Source: Sphingobacterium sp. FBM7-1 (lineage in GTDB: Bacteria > Bacteroidota > Bacteroidia > Sphingobacteriales > Sphingobacteriaceae). Taken from it: a stretch of 64,000 bases of DNA. The stretch spans positions 558,001 through 622,000 of the forward strand of contig NZ_JAJEWJ010000001.1 in assembly GCF_020687765.1 (NCBI RefSeq), in the 5' to 3' direction. The translations under genes and the position numbers were made by a program. A model generated the notes under the pieces. That model had not been told where the DNA came from. It saw nothing but the letters and a program-made list of their open reading frames with translations, and ran no database searches. Shown piece by piece: positions 51,713-61,365 of this stretch (its first letter is position 1; every line of letters begins with the position of its first letter).

Positions 51713-53416
51713 TTAACAGCTTAGTAATTTATTAAAATAGTTTTTTACTTCTGAAGATACATTAGAAGTAAAGATTTCAAAATTTTTTTCTGTAATAATA
51801 ATATTATAATGTCTTGCTCTACTTGTAGATACATTAAGACGATTCTTATCAAACAGAAACTGTGGACTATTTCCAATTCTTAATAAAGTAAATACAATAT
51901 CCACAGTCATACCTTGAACTCTATCAATCGTCTCAACCAAAAGCTTTCCTTTATTTTTTACCAACAGGTCGGACAATCCCAATTGCAATACCATGACATC
52001 TTCTTTGTAAGGCGACAATACAGCTATTTCAACATTATTTGATTCTGAAAGCCTTCGTATTAAGTCCTTCATTTGTGGCAAGAATACCTTTAAATCATAT
52101 ATTTCTGAAAACTTATTAAGCTTCCAAAGAGCGGTTGTGTTATGTACATTAAACAAATGCAAATAATCATCATTAATAATAATATCTAAAGGCTTGCTTC
52201 CTTTTGATTTCAACTGATTACCATAAAATGAATTCGTTAACCAAGTATTAAATTCATTTAATCTAAAAGTTTCGTCAAGTAAATAATAAGAACTATTTGG
52301 TTTATGCATCCAAATTTCCAATCCATTAATCAATTTGTCAATTTTCAAATGTATATCAGATCTTTTCCCTGGATTCAAAACTATTGGAGTCAACTGATTT
52401 GGATCACCAATGATAATAACTTTTTTTGCTAATAATGAAAATGCTTGTATAGTAGTGAAAAATGCTTGTGAAGCCTCTTCAATTATCAATATATCAAATA
52501 TTGGATTATTGGATTGTAAATGAACTATTTTTTCAGATAGTTTATAATAAGTTGTCAACTGTACAAAAGATTCTGGCACCGAATTTTCATCAAAAATTCG
52601 AAGAAAAGAAAGTTCTTTTTTCTCATTCATTGATAAATTAGTTTTATACACCAAATTCTCAATGGAACTTCCTTTCAATTTCTTAGCTAATTCCACTAAA
52701 GCTTTGTTCGTCAAAGCAGTTACACATATTCTTTTACCAGTTGCAATTTTTTCAAGAATATTGGCTACTAAAGTTGATTTACCTGTTCCTGGTGGGCCCT
52801 GAATAATTATTTCATCCGTTTTTTGTAGTTCGTCAATTATAGTTAATACCTTATCTTCGCCAAATGCATTTTGATTTAGCCGTTTAGTAGGTATAAAATC
52901 TAAGAAATTAATAGAAGCATTATCTTCTGTAAATTTTTCCAACCGTTTTAGATACCTATAAGGGGGTTCCGTTTTTCCAATTAAAACATTTACAATTGCC
53001 CGTTTTTGTTTCTCCAATTTTAGTTTATCAAAATAATCAGCTGGTGCTCCAGAAAAAGAAATATCCACATAGTCGTTAGTACTATCCAATATATAAATTG
53101 ATTGAACACTATTTTCACCTGTACTTATGACTTCTTTTTTTTGCACAAATTCTTTGAATCTAAGCTGAGGTCCTACTGTAGACTGATCCAAAAAATAATA
53201 CATAGTATACATTGAATTTAATCGAACTGCTACATCAGCTGGAAAACGGATAATAACATTTCCCCTAAGTTCGTCTAAGCCTTGTAACTCGCCAAGAGCA
53301 CAATCATGTTGTTCAATAAGAGTTTGTAAATGGGAATTATAATATAATTCCCATTCGCGACTTAACTCTACTAATTGCCATCTATAAAATTGTACTTGTA
53401 ACTCTACTGGTATCAT
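51713..53416 (-). CDS. UPF1-like SF1 DNA/RNA helicase
   Basis: The 567-residue protein has Walker A IIIQGPPGTGKSTLVANI (207-215). It also has FDILIIEEASQAFFTTIQAF (DEAE-like Walker B), VIIIGDPNQLTPIV (motif III) and TIDRVQGMTVDIVFTLLRIG. NRLNVSTSRARHYNIIITEK is motif VI. The N-terminal 180 residues are unassigned. UPF1-like helicases act on RNA or DNA. It is separated from the GHKL gene by 2 bp and from hsdR by 3 bp, which suggests one translational unit and a working partnership with the GHKL protein. Composition is AT-rich. Confidence 0.88.
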   Translation of the reverse strand: MIPVELQVQFYRWQLVELSREWELYYNSHLQTLIEQHDCALGELQGLDELRGNVIIRFPADVAVRLNSMYTMYYFLDQSTVGPQLRFKEFVQKKEVISTGENSVQSIYILDSTNDYVDISFSGAPADYFDKLKLEKQKRAIVNVLIGKTEPPYRYLKRLEKFTEDNASINFLDFIPTKRLNQNAFGEDKVLTIIDELQKTDEIIIQGPPGTGKSTLVANILEKIATGKRICVTALTNKALVELAKKLKGSSIENLVYKTNLSMNEKKELSFLRIFDENSVPESFVQLTTYYKLSEKIVHLQSNNPIFDILIIEEASQAFFTTIQAFSLLAKKVIIIGDPNQLTPIVLNPGKRSDIHLKIDKLINGLEIWMHKPNSSYYLLDETFRLNEFNTWLTNSFYGNQLKSKGSKPLDIIINDDYLHLFNVHNTTALWKLNKFSEIYDLKVFLPQMKDLIRRLSESNNVEIAVLSPYKEDVMVLQLGLSDLLVKNKGKLLVETIDRVQGMTVDIVFTLLRIGNSPQFLFDKNRLNVSTSRARHYNIIITEKNFEIFTSNVSSEVKNYFNKLLSC

Positions 53417-53418
53417 AA

Positions 53419-56400
53419 TTAAATTGGCAGTTCATCAAATATGGATTTATATTCTGGATCCTTATTAAGTCTTAGGATCATAGAAGCAGATACCGTATTA
53501 TTATATTGATACTCATTAATGGTCTTTCCACTGAAATAACTACCAATAATCTCTTTTCTATGTTCAGCATTATCAGCAGAAATTTTAAATATTACATTTT
53601 TATCCTGTTCTACCAAAGACTTAACATCTTCAATGATGATCAATTCACCGCGTTTAGATAAGCAATAAATAATAGAAGGCACCTCAATCATTGCATTCCA
53701 TAATTGAATAGAAACAAATAATAAATTCTGACGCGCCGAACGCGGATATATCCTAGTTGGAGTCCCATTTATAGATAATGTGAAATAAGTTTTATTCATT
53801 ACATTCTCAATATCAGACTGAACTGCGGATAAATCATAACCTTTATCTTCATAATGACGAATAGCCTTAAATGTAGCTAAGGCATTCCATATTCTTCTAT
53901 CTGACTTGGATAAGTCTAAACCAAATAACTTAGCAAAGGCTTTCTCCTCCTCTTCACTTAATCCATATTTAGATTTCTTATCCTCAGATTTTTCATCTAT
54001 TTTCTTTTTATAGTAATGTTTTTGCTGAATTATACTTCTGAATATATCCAATGACATGTTATTCAAATTAAAAGGAATATTTTCAGCTTCGTTTTTACAA
54101 ATGAAGTAACTATTATTACTACTATTATAATAAGAAGTCTCATCAGATTCTATCTCATCAGCCAAAATCAAATCCTCAAAAGTTACTTTTAATGGGATAT
54201 ACTCATAGGACAGGATGTAAATAGGATTTTGTGACTTCAGATACCAATCATTATAGTAATCGGCATCATACAATTCACCGTTACTAATCATAGCTTCTAA
54301 ATTAACGTTTGACTCTATCTTTATATCATTAACTCTATTTCTATACGTTGTAGGTAAAATCAGATTTTCAGGAATAAATGCATAACCTTTACGTTGTATA
54401 TAATCGCTTATTTTCTCAATAAATTCATCATGATTTTTATACTTATAAAATTTTGCAATATTAGAAATATCTGAAAATATAAGTTCTTGTTTTTCATAGG
54501 ATATTATAGGATAATAAAAATTACAATCTTGTTGGAGATTTTGACTAGATAAATTATTATAAAAAGAAATTATAAACTTGTAAACCTGCTCATTGAAAGT
54601 ATTCGAAACTATAGACCTTTGAATGAATTGTGTCGTATTCTCAAATAATTTTAAATCTCTATTTAATGTAGAAACACAGGCCTCAGCGTCAGAATATTGA
54701 CCTTTTTTCAAAAATGTTCTAAGCTTATAATGTGCATTACTTTCACCATAACATCCGCAATTAACTAGGTATTGTAATTTAGTAACTTCTGAATTAGCCC
54801 AACTTTTAAGTAAGCTGCTTAACTTTTCATTTTCAAATAATACACTCTCATCTTGCACTGCGAAAGTATTTTTATCAATTAGATAAATATCTTGACCATT
54901 TACATGATATCTAAAGTTGGTATGTGCAATGCCTGCATTATACAATAAATTAAGAATGTTTATTTTATCAGTGTCACTTAATGACACGGTTGCTCTTTCT
55001 AATTTAAATAAGTTCTTTTTGTTTATCCAATTCTCAATAACCAAATAAAGAAATTGATCATCATTTAAAGTAATAAAATTACCTTTTATATAGCTCATTA
55101 TATGGCTAGATGGATATACTTTTAGCTCAAAGATTTTACCTCGTATTGTTTCCTTCAAATCAATTTCATTGGCTGGCAATAAGTTTAAAAATAGTTCTAA
55201 TAAATTATTTTTAGTACTTAGATTGTTAACCAACGATAGTAAATTGAAAGTTTTTATTATTGATTGCCCTGTCGCATTTTGATAAGAAATCTCTACTTCA
55301 TCTTTCCAAAGTTCGCCATCGATGACATCACTATTAATTTTAATTTTCTTAGCTAATTTTTTATAGATATTAGCGTCAGTGAGTGCATCATTGATGAATC
55401 TTTTCAAAAATCTAACCTCCACCTGATCAGAATCATATTGAATAGTACTTGAAAAAAGTAGATTAAAATTAGCATCATCTAACAAAGATGTAAATGATTT
55501 TAATTCTTTAATATATTCTGTAGGTAGCTCTTTCACTTCAGTAGAAGCTATAAATAGTGCATTATAGTTAGATGAGTAAGAAAAATTTTCATTATTATAA
55601 AGCTCATTCAAAGGCTTAAACTCACCTAAATTATCTTTATACCAAGGCAATTTAGCTACCGTTTTTATATCTACTCCCGAAATATTTCTTAAAACATTCA
55701 ATACCAAAACTCTATCCGAAATAGAAAGCTCATTTAGCTTGTTCTTAAAAACATCTACCAGTTTAGAATAATATTGCGCACCCTTTGAGATATAAGTATT
55801 TTCACGTATTATCTTACCAAGATGCGGATAATTCGCATAATTGTCGTTGGCAATCTTTGAGGAATTTTTTGTTAGTAACGATAAGATAGGTTCAAGAATA
55901 TCATCTTTCAGAAACAATTGATTTGACAACTCAACAACTTCAACTAGAGAAAATAACTCCGACCCAAAACGAATAAATTTTACAAACTTTAAAGTATCGT
56001 AATCTAGCTTTGAGGACTCAATCCAATGTAGAAATTTTAAATATCGCTCTCGATCAAATTGTTTTATCCTTTCATTTAGTACTGCTACAGACGCTTCATC
56101 CTTAAAAAAAGTGAACAAACTCTTATTATCTACAACTTCTATATTGAGGTAGGCTATACTTAATTCAGTAGTATTAATATTCCAATTTACTAGCTTCTTA
56201 TTACTCTTAACAAACGCTAAAAATTCACGAGGTGATAAAATTGATGAAAATCCAGTCTTATCAAAGATAGCCTCCGAACAGGTTACAAAACTTCGATCGG
56301 AAGTCTGAATACATGCAATTTCTTTTATTCCTTTCTTCAAGCCTCTATTAAATGCCTTATTAATATCTCTACGGTCAGAATTATTTTCATCTAACAAGTT

Positions 56401-58023
56401 TCTCGGTAATATTTTTAAATACGAGCTTGTGAATTTTTTTTTACCTAAATGTTCAGCCCATTTGATTAGGGAGTAACCAATATGATAGAATAAGTAATGG
56501 TTCCATATATTTTCAGCTAAAATACCTTCACGATCTGTCTTAGATACAAAATCGGCATTAACAATGAATGGAAACTTATAATTATAATCAGATGTTGGCA
56601 AGTAATTGTATAATATAGATTCCGATTCTTTTACAGGTTCAATATTTCTATCGTCAATTTTCTTTACAGCAAAAGAAAGTGTCGTTTCTTTTAATTTACC
56701 AAGTTTTTCAGGTATATTTTCTAAAATTTTACCTTCCGAGTTTTTAAAAACCCATTTACCTTCTTCAACTTCAACATGCTGTAAATCAAAACCAGCCATA
56801 TTAAAAGCTTCATTATTTATTAAGATATCATCTTGATAAGATGCATATACAGACTCCTGAATATCATTAGCAAATACCTGTGTTTCATCTGCTGTCTTGA
56901 CCACCTCTATAGATGTCTCGATACCTCTAGGGTCTGTATAATGAATCTTTTTGGTATGACGTAGAAATAGTAAGAATCTAGGATCCTTCACTAATTCACG
57001 GATCATTTCATCGTACTTTTTTTCATTTATTTTAGCTTCGCCTACACCTAAAGCAATATTTACATTTTTATTTGTTTGTATATAAGGTGCTAAGTCAGCT
57101 GGATAATCTTTGAGATCAATCCATATAGGTTTAATTTGCCACGGAATATTATCCGTATTGGTAAATTTATCTTCTTGCCCCCTATAGTCTATAAAAAATT
57201 GCTTTCTAGCTTCATCCGTTAGTTTAGACCAATAGGGCTCATATAATTTTTTAAAATCTTTATATATGCTTGCAGTCTTATCAAACTTAAAACTATAGTC
57301 TCGTGAGTAGATATATACTTGATCACTATCAGAGAAAACTGACTTAAATCCTATTCCTTTATAACCTGTTTTAGTCTCATCATTCTTTTTCGTACTCTGA
57401 GCAGCATCAGAAATGGCTTTTACATTCGCTCTATTAAAGTATAATCCAGTATGTTGGAATACAAAGTAATCTTTTAATAGCTGAATGTTTATTTCCACAT
57501 CTTTACCTTTAACAGGCATATCATCAGCATTTTGTATCAGCTCAAACACAAATCGTTTGGTTTGAGTATATAGCTCTAGCTGATTTAATTTCAACTGACT
57601 AGCAATCGAAGCTGCATCTCCAGGATTTTCCCCTTTCTTTCCAAACCAAGTAGCTATAAATTCTTTTGCGGATACATTATTAGTTGTTTGCTCAATAATA
57701 TCGATATCAACAACTTTAACTTTAAATGGATGATTATATTTTATTCTATTTTCATCCTTATCAAGATCTAATTTGATTTGATAAGAATTTCCATCCTTTA
57801 ACCCTTTTAATAAAGGAATATACAATTTAACATCACGCTTATATCTATAATTATCAAGTTTTGGAAATAATAAATTACTATCATTAGATTTAACTTGAAA
57901 ATAACCATGCGGTTTCTGTCCCTGCTTTAATTCCTTATTTTCTTCAAAAATTGCAATAAAAGTTAATGATTCATTTTTCCAATAACTTTTTAAAGTTTGT
58001 AAAGCTTCTTCTCTCGAGATCAT
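53419..58023 (-). CDS. Giant sacsin-like GHKL ATPase
   Basis: The 1534-residue protein has a GHKL (HSP90-type) ATP-binding domain near its N-terminus. The N-box is FVFELIQNADDMPVKGKDVE (ELIQNADD at 161-168). The G1 region is FQHTGLYFNRANVKAISDAA, and the G2 loop is KTGYKGIGFKSVFSDSDQVY (220-230). This is the sacsin-type variant, where the G1 box usually reads HNG; here it is HTG. The other 1250 residues are long, mostly helical, and do not show a domain that I can name. No nuclease motif is visible. It lies 52 bp after hsdS and 2 bp before the SF1 helicase. Very AT-rich codon use differs from hsdR, suggesting separate origin. Confidence 0.8.
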   Translation of the reverse strand: MISREEALQTLKSYWKNESLTFIAIFEENKELKQGQKPHGYFQVKSNDSNLLFPKLDNYRYKRDVKLYIPLLKGLKDGNSYQIKLDLDKDENRIKYNHPFKVKVVDIDIIEQTTNNVSAKEFIATWFGKKGENPGDAASIASQLKLNQLELYTQTKRFVFELIQNADDMPVKGKDVEINIQLLKDYFVFQHTGLYFNRANVKAISDAAQSTKKNDETKTGYKGIGFKSVFSDSDQVYIYSRDYSFKFDKTASIYKDFKKLYEPYWSKLTDEARKQFFIDYRGQEDKFTNTDNIPWQIKPIWIDLKDYPADLAPYIQTNKNVNIALGVGEAKINEKKYDEMIRELVKDPRFLLFLRHTKKIHYTDPRGIETSIEVVKTADETQVFANDIQESVYASYQDDILINNEAFNMAGFDLQHVEVEEGKWVFKNSEGKILENIPEKLGKLKETTLSFAVKKIDDRNIEPVKESESILYNYLPTSDYNYKFPFIVNADFVSKTDREGILAENIWNHYLFYHIGYSLIKWAEHLGKKKFTSSYLKILPRNLLDENNSDRRDINKAFNRGLKKGIKEIACIQTSDRSFVTCSEAIFDKTGFSSILSPREFLAFVKSNKKLVNWNINTTELSIAYLNIEVVDNKSLFTFFKDEASVAVLNERIKQFDRERYLKFLHWIESSKLDYDTLKFVKFIRFGSELFSLVEVVELSNQLFLKDDILEPILSLLTKNSSKIANDNYANYPHLGKIIRENTYISKGAQYYSKLVDVFKNKLNELSISDRVLVLNVLRNISGVDIKTVAKLPWYKDNLGEFKPLNELYNNENFSYSSNYNALFIASTEVKELPTEYIKELKSFTSLLDDANFNLLFSSTIQYDSDQVEVRFLKRFINDALTDANIYKKLAKKIKINSDVIDGELWKDEVEISYQNATGQSIIKTFNLLSLVNNLSTKNNLLELFLNLLPANEIDLKETIRGKIFELKVYPSSHIMSYIKGNFITLNDDQFLYLVIENWINKKNLFKLERATVSLSDTDKINILNLLYNAGIAHTNFRYHVNGQDIYLIDKNTFAVQDESVLFENEKLSSLLKSWANSEVTKLQYLVNCGCYGESNAHYKLRTFLKKGQYSDAEACVSTLNRDLKLFENTTQFIQRSIVSNTFNEQVYKFIISFYNNLSSQNLQQDCNFYYPIISYEKQELIFSDISNIAKFYKYKNHDEFIEKISDYIQRKGYAFIPENLILPTTYRNRVNDIKIESNVNLEAMISNGELYDADYYNDWYLKSQNPIYILSYEYIPLKVTFEDLILADEIESDETSYYNSSNNSYFICKNEAENIPFNLNNMSLDIFRSIIQQKHYYKKKIDEKSEDKKSKYGLSEEEEKAFAKLFGLDLSKSDRRIWNALATFKAIRHYEDKGYDLSAVQSDIENVMNKTYFTLSINGTPTRIYPRSARQNLLFVSIQLWNAMIEVPSIIYCLSKRGELIIIEDVKSLVEQDKNVIFKISADNAEHRKEIIGSYFSGKTINEYQYNNTVSASMILRLNKDPEYKSIFDELPI

Positions 58024-58075
58024 AATTTAGGTTATATGTTAGTAGTAGTTTATTTTTATTTAGGTGCTTCTCCTT

Positions 58076-59287
58076 TTAAAACACCTGATTGATCAACGCC
58101 TTTTGCAAAGCCTTTGAAGATTGAAGTTTGGATTTTAATTGGTCAATACTTTTAAATATCGTTTCCATCTCAACTGCTATTCCATTTTGTATAGAAATAT
58201 CCAATAAAGGAATTCTAATTTTTTTTAAATCTTCAGGGTATATATGAGCTACTGTTGCACCTGTTCCCATTTTATTAAGTTGTAATCTAATTATAAGGGA
58301 ATTAAGTAAGTATGACAAATAAACAGAATTTATTTTCTTCGTATCAGGTCGGAAAATAATAGTATCTCCTCCAGCGTACGCTTCAAAATCATCAACAAAG
58401 CAAACACTTTTTCCTATTTCGGTGATAGTTTCTCCCGAACCTGCAAAAACAATATCTCCTTTATTTAACTGTAAAGAGGTATTTGCCACATCTTCACTAA
58501 TAAATGATCTAAACTTTCTAATTACTATATGATGATTAGTATAAATTTCTCCATATCTAATACAAGGTATACCTGACTCAATTACATCATCTTTAGAAAT
58601 TCCTTTACCTTTCAAGAATGTTCCAAAATCTTTCAATAAACCTAAGCCTAATTTCTTATTTAAATTATCTAGAATACCTGTAATGGTTGATCCCTCAATA
58701 TTAAAATCTATAATTTTAGATAAAAATAAATTCTGTATATTTTTCTCCAACCTCTCCAACACTTCCAAATCATTTTCAATCACGGTATCCATTGCCCATA
58801 ATAATTCGGCTAATTCGGCTTGTTGTTCTTTGGGTGGAAGAAGGAATTCGTAGTTGGCAAGGTCCTTCCAATTGATATACGGATTTACAGATCCTTTAGA
58901 ATGCATAATTGAATGTTCTGTAAATTTATCGGATAGCATTAAAAAAGGTAAAAGCCTCTTGTCTATAACATTTTCTTTTGCATTAATTACAAATGTTGTG
59001 TTCGAAGTAATACCTTCAAAATGTGCTACGGCTACTTTTTTTAGATAAGTACGTCTTGAACCATATAATATGTCCCCTTCTTTAAAATGTCGAATAAAAG
59101 CAGGACCAAGATATTCATCAGTAAGTTCACCAAACTCACGTATATGAACATCTTCAGAATTCATGTGTTCCCCTTTTACATAATATCTTAAATCTGTATT
59201 ATCTCTATCAACAGTACCTTTCATTTGAATGGCAACATCCCCAAAGTTTACTTTACTCCAGTTCGATTTATCAATATTAATTTCCAT
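58076..59287 (-). CDS. hsdS: Type I restriction specificity subunit S
   Basis: The 403-residue protein has two target recognition halves, each followed by a conserved helix. The first ends YEFLLPPKEQQAELAELLWA with a coiled coil DTVIENDLEVLERLEKNIQN. The second begins GLLKDFGTFLKGKGISKDDV and ends ISIQNGIAVEMETIFKSIDQ. That is the standard HsdS architecture. The protein selects the two-part recognition sequence for both M and R. The start overlaps the hsdM stop by 11 bp. The recognition halves are more AT-rich than the central conserved helix, as expected for exchangeable domains. Confidence 0.92.
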   Translation of the reverse strand: MEINIDKSNWSKVNFGDVAIQMKGTVDRDNTDLRYYVKGEHMNSEDVHIREFGELTDEYLGPAFIRHFKEGDILYGSRRTYLKKVAVAHFEGITSNTTFVINAKENVIDKRLLPFLMLSDKFTEHSIMHSKGSVNPYINWKDLANYEFLLPPKEQQAELAELLWAMDTVIENDLEVLERLEKNIQNLFLSKIIDFNIEGSTITGILDNLNKKLGLGLLKDFGTFLKGKGISKDDVIESGIPCIRYGEIYTNHHIVIRKFRSFISEDVANTSLQLNKGDIVFAGSGETITEIGKSVCFVDDFEAYAGGDTIIFRPDTKKINSVYLSYLLNSLIIRLQLNKMGTGATVAHIYPEDLKKIRIPLLDISIQNGIAVEMETIFKSIDQLKSKLQSSKALQKALINQVF

Positions 59288-60731
59288 TCAATAACTTTTC
59301 TATGTTTGTTTTTAAAGATTCTGATTTCACTAACCAATCAGTATATATTTCACTTATATTTTCTGTCTTTACATTTTCAGTTTTTACATAAAATGAAATA
59401 TTTAAGTTACCCGAAAATTTATCTAAGATTTCATCATTAGAAACCACTTTTGAATAACCTTCTACATTCTCAAATGCAACAAACGATTGATATAACTTCT
59501 CAATATTTTCGTTAGTTAAGTGTGCTTGTCCTTTATTTTGGACCACATCATTTTTCCCATCAACAAATAATATTTTCCCTTTTCTATCCGCTGGTTTATT
59601 ATTATTTCCAACTAGAATCATCGCCTCCATTGGAGAGTTATAAAATAAATTAGGACCAACTCCTATTACGGCTTCAATAACATCATCTTTAATCATATTT
59701 CGACGCATCTCAGCTTCTGCATCTCTAAATAAGATTCCGTGCGGCCACAAAATTGCAAAACGTCCGTTGTTGGTATCCAACGATTTTTGAATGTGTTGCT
59801 GAAACGCATAATCTGCACATCCTTGTGGAGGTGTTCCCCAAAGATTTCGCCCCCAAGGATCGTTGACAAAAGCATCACGGTTCCAAGATTTAATGGAATA
59901 TGGCGGATTGGCCAAGATTACATTAAAGGTCTTGAGTTGGTCGTTTTCCAACAAACCCGGTTCAGCCAAAGTATCGCCTCGCACAATTTTAAACTCCTCA
60001 ATCCCGTGCATAAACATGTTCATGCGCGCAATGGCAGAGGTAATCAAGTTAATCTCTTGTCCGTATAATTTTAGATTGCGGTATTCCTTACCTTCTTCCT
60101 TTAGGTGCAAGGCACAGTTCAACAACAAACCGCCCGAACCACAGGTAGGATCGTACACCGATTCTCCGGGTTGCGGATCCATAATCTTAGTCATCAGCTT
60201 CACCACCGTACGGTTGGTATAAAACTCGGCTGCGGTATGTCCGCTATCGTCAGCAAATTCCTTAATTAAGTATTCGTAGGCATTCCCCAATTTATCATCG
60301 GCTACATTGGCCAAACTCAATACCTGTTGCGAGAAATGCTCAATCAGGTTAATTAAAGTCGCATCCGACAAACGGTTTTTGTTGGTCCAGCTCGCATCCC
60401 CAAATATCCCTTCCAAGGTATCTGGATTCGCTTTTTCAATTTCACGCATCGCATGTTGAATGGCCATACCTACATTCGTAGTCGTTTCACGTACATCTTT
60501 CCAATGCGCACTATCGGGAATCACAAAACGGTGATTTTCGGCAAAGGCTGCATATTCCAAGTCGCCATCCGACTCGGTTAAAGCCAACTGAAATTCTTCA
60601 TCGTACACATCGCAGATGCGCTTGAAGAACAACAGCGGAAATATATATTGTTTGTAGTCGCCCGCATCAATGGTACCACGCAACGCGGTAGCGGCTCCCC
60701 ACAGGTATTTTTCTAATTCTTGTTGTGTCAT
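59277..60731 (-). CDS. hsdM: Type I modification methylase subunit M (second copy)
   Basis: The 484-residue protein has the HsdM N-terminal helical domain (MTQQELEKYLWGAATALRGT). It continues with SAM-binding motif I SVYDPTCGSGGLLLNCALHL (residues 191-210) and the catalytic NPPY motif VILANPPYSIKSWNRDAFVN (275-278). It methylates adenine N6 together with S. Length is normal. The region up to about 59700 has a base composition like the host genes, but the last 400 bp are strongly AT-rich like the following hsdS and GHKL genes. This suggests a recombination joint within hsdM. It starts 7 bp after the HEPN-like gene. Confidence 0.93.
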   Translation of the reverse strand: MTQQELEKYLWGAATALRGTIDAGDYKQYIFPLLFFKRICDVYDEEFQLALTESDGDLEYAAFAENHRFVIPDSAHWKDVRETTTNVGMAIQHAMREIEKANPDTLEGIFGDASWTNKNRLSDATLINLIEHFSQQVLSLANVADDKLGNAYEYLIKEFADDSGHTAAEFYTNRTVVKLMTKIMDPQPGESVYDPTCGSGGLLLNCALHLKEEGKEYRNLKLYGQEINLITSAIARMNMFMHGIEEFKIVRGDTLAEPGLLENDQLKTFNVILANPPYSIKSWNRDAFVNDPWGRNLWGTPPQGCADYAFQQHIQKSLDTNNGRFAILWPHGILFRDAEAEMRRNMIKDDVIEAVIGVGPNLFYNSPMEAMILVGNNNKPADRKGKILFVDGKNDVVQNKGQAHLTNENIEKLYQSFVAFENVEGYSKVVSNDEILDKFSGNLNISFYVKTENVKTENISEIYTDWLVKSESLKTNIEKLLNGN

Positions 60732-60738
60732 TCTATTT

Positions 60739-61365
60739 TTAATTAGAGAAAACAGTTTGTAGTTCTTTCAACACTTTAGGGTAATAATCTATTACCATTT
60801 CTCTCGTTTTATTTCGATTAGGCTTAATCAAATACTGAGTACCATCAGGATTCGTTTTTGTACGATGCTCATTTTGGTTTCTAGTGTCGTACAAAGCATA
60901 TAATTTGGTTCCTACCAAACTCAGATTAGCATCTGTATATTCAGAAAGCTGTTTATATCTAGCTTTTTCTACTCCAACTTTTGGATATGATTTAGGTTTT
61001 TCCTGTTTAATATGTTGAATTATATGCAACACTAAATAGTCAACAACTTTAAAGGAACTGCTTAACCAAGTATTGATTCTTTTGGAAGAAATTCCATAAA
61101 AATTATCACATATTTCCAAGCATTCTTTGCTGTCTTCCTTCATATTCTTATAATCTTCGGCAGAAAGTTTTGTTGAAAAGTCAACCTTTAAATCCTCCTT
61201 AATAATATCCTCATAGTAATATTCAAAAGGGTGTTTTTTAATCCTTTGAGCTTTATCATCCAAATGTGCTATCGAACTGCTGGTCGTATATGGATCTATT
61301 GCATTATAGAAATCATTAGGATGTTCTAAAGCCTGTGTATAGCCTGCGTATTTATTAAAACTCAT
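60739..61365 (-). CDS. Small protein with HEPN-like RNxxxH motif
   Basis: I do not recognise the family. The ATG at 61365 overlaps the reverse transcriptase stop as ATGA, so I prefer it to the ATG at 61377. Translated from it the protein has 208 residues. The motif ALYDTRNQNEHRTKTNPDG contains R162-N-x3-H167, the R(N/D)x3-4H signature of HEPN ribonucleases. It sits at the end of a helical stretch, and helices (FKVVDYLVLHIIQHIKQE) precede it, as expected of a HEPN four-helix bundle. The rest is charged and helical. Coupling to the reverse transcriptase suggests that the two act together. Nuclease activity is inferred from the motif only. Confidence 0.7.
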   Translation of the reverse strand: MSFNKYAGYTQALEHPNDFYNAIDPYTTSSSIAHLDDKAQRIKKHPFEYYYEDIIKEDLKVDFSTKLSAEDYKNMKEDSKECLEICDNFYGISSKRINTWLSSSFKVVDYLVLHIIQHIKQEKPKSYPKVGVEKARYKQLSEYTDANLSLVGTKLYALYDTRNQNEHRTKTNPDGTQYLIKPNRNKTREMVIDYYPKVLKELQTVFSN

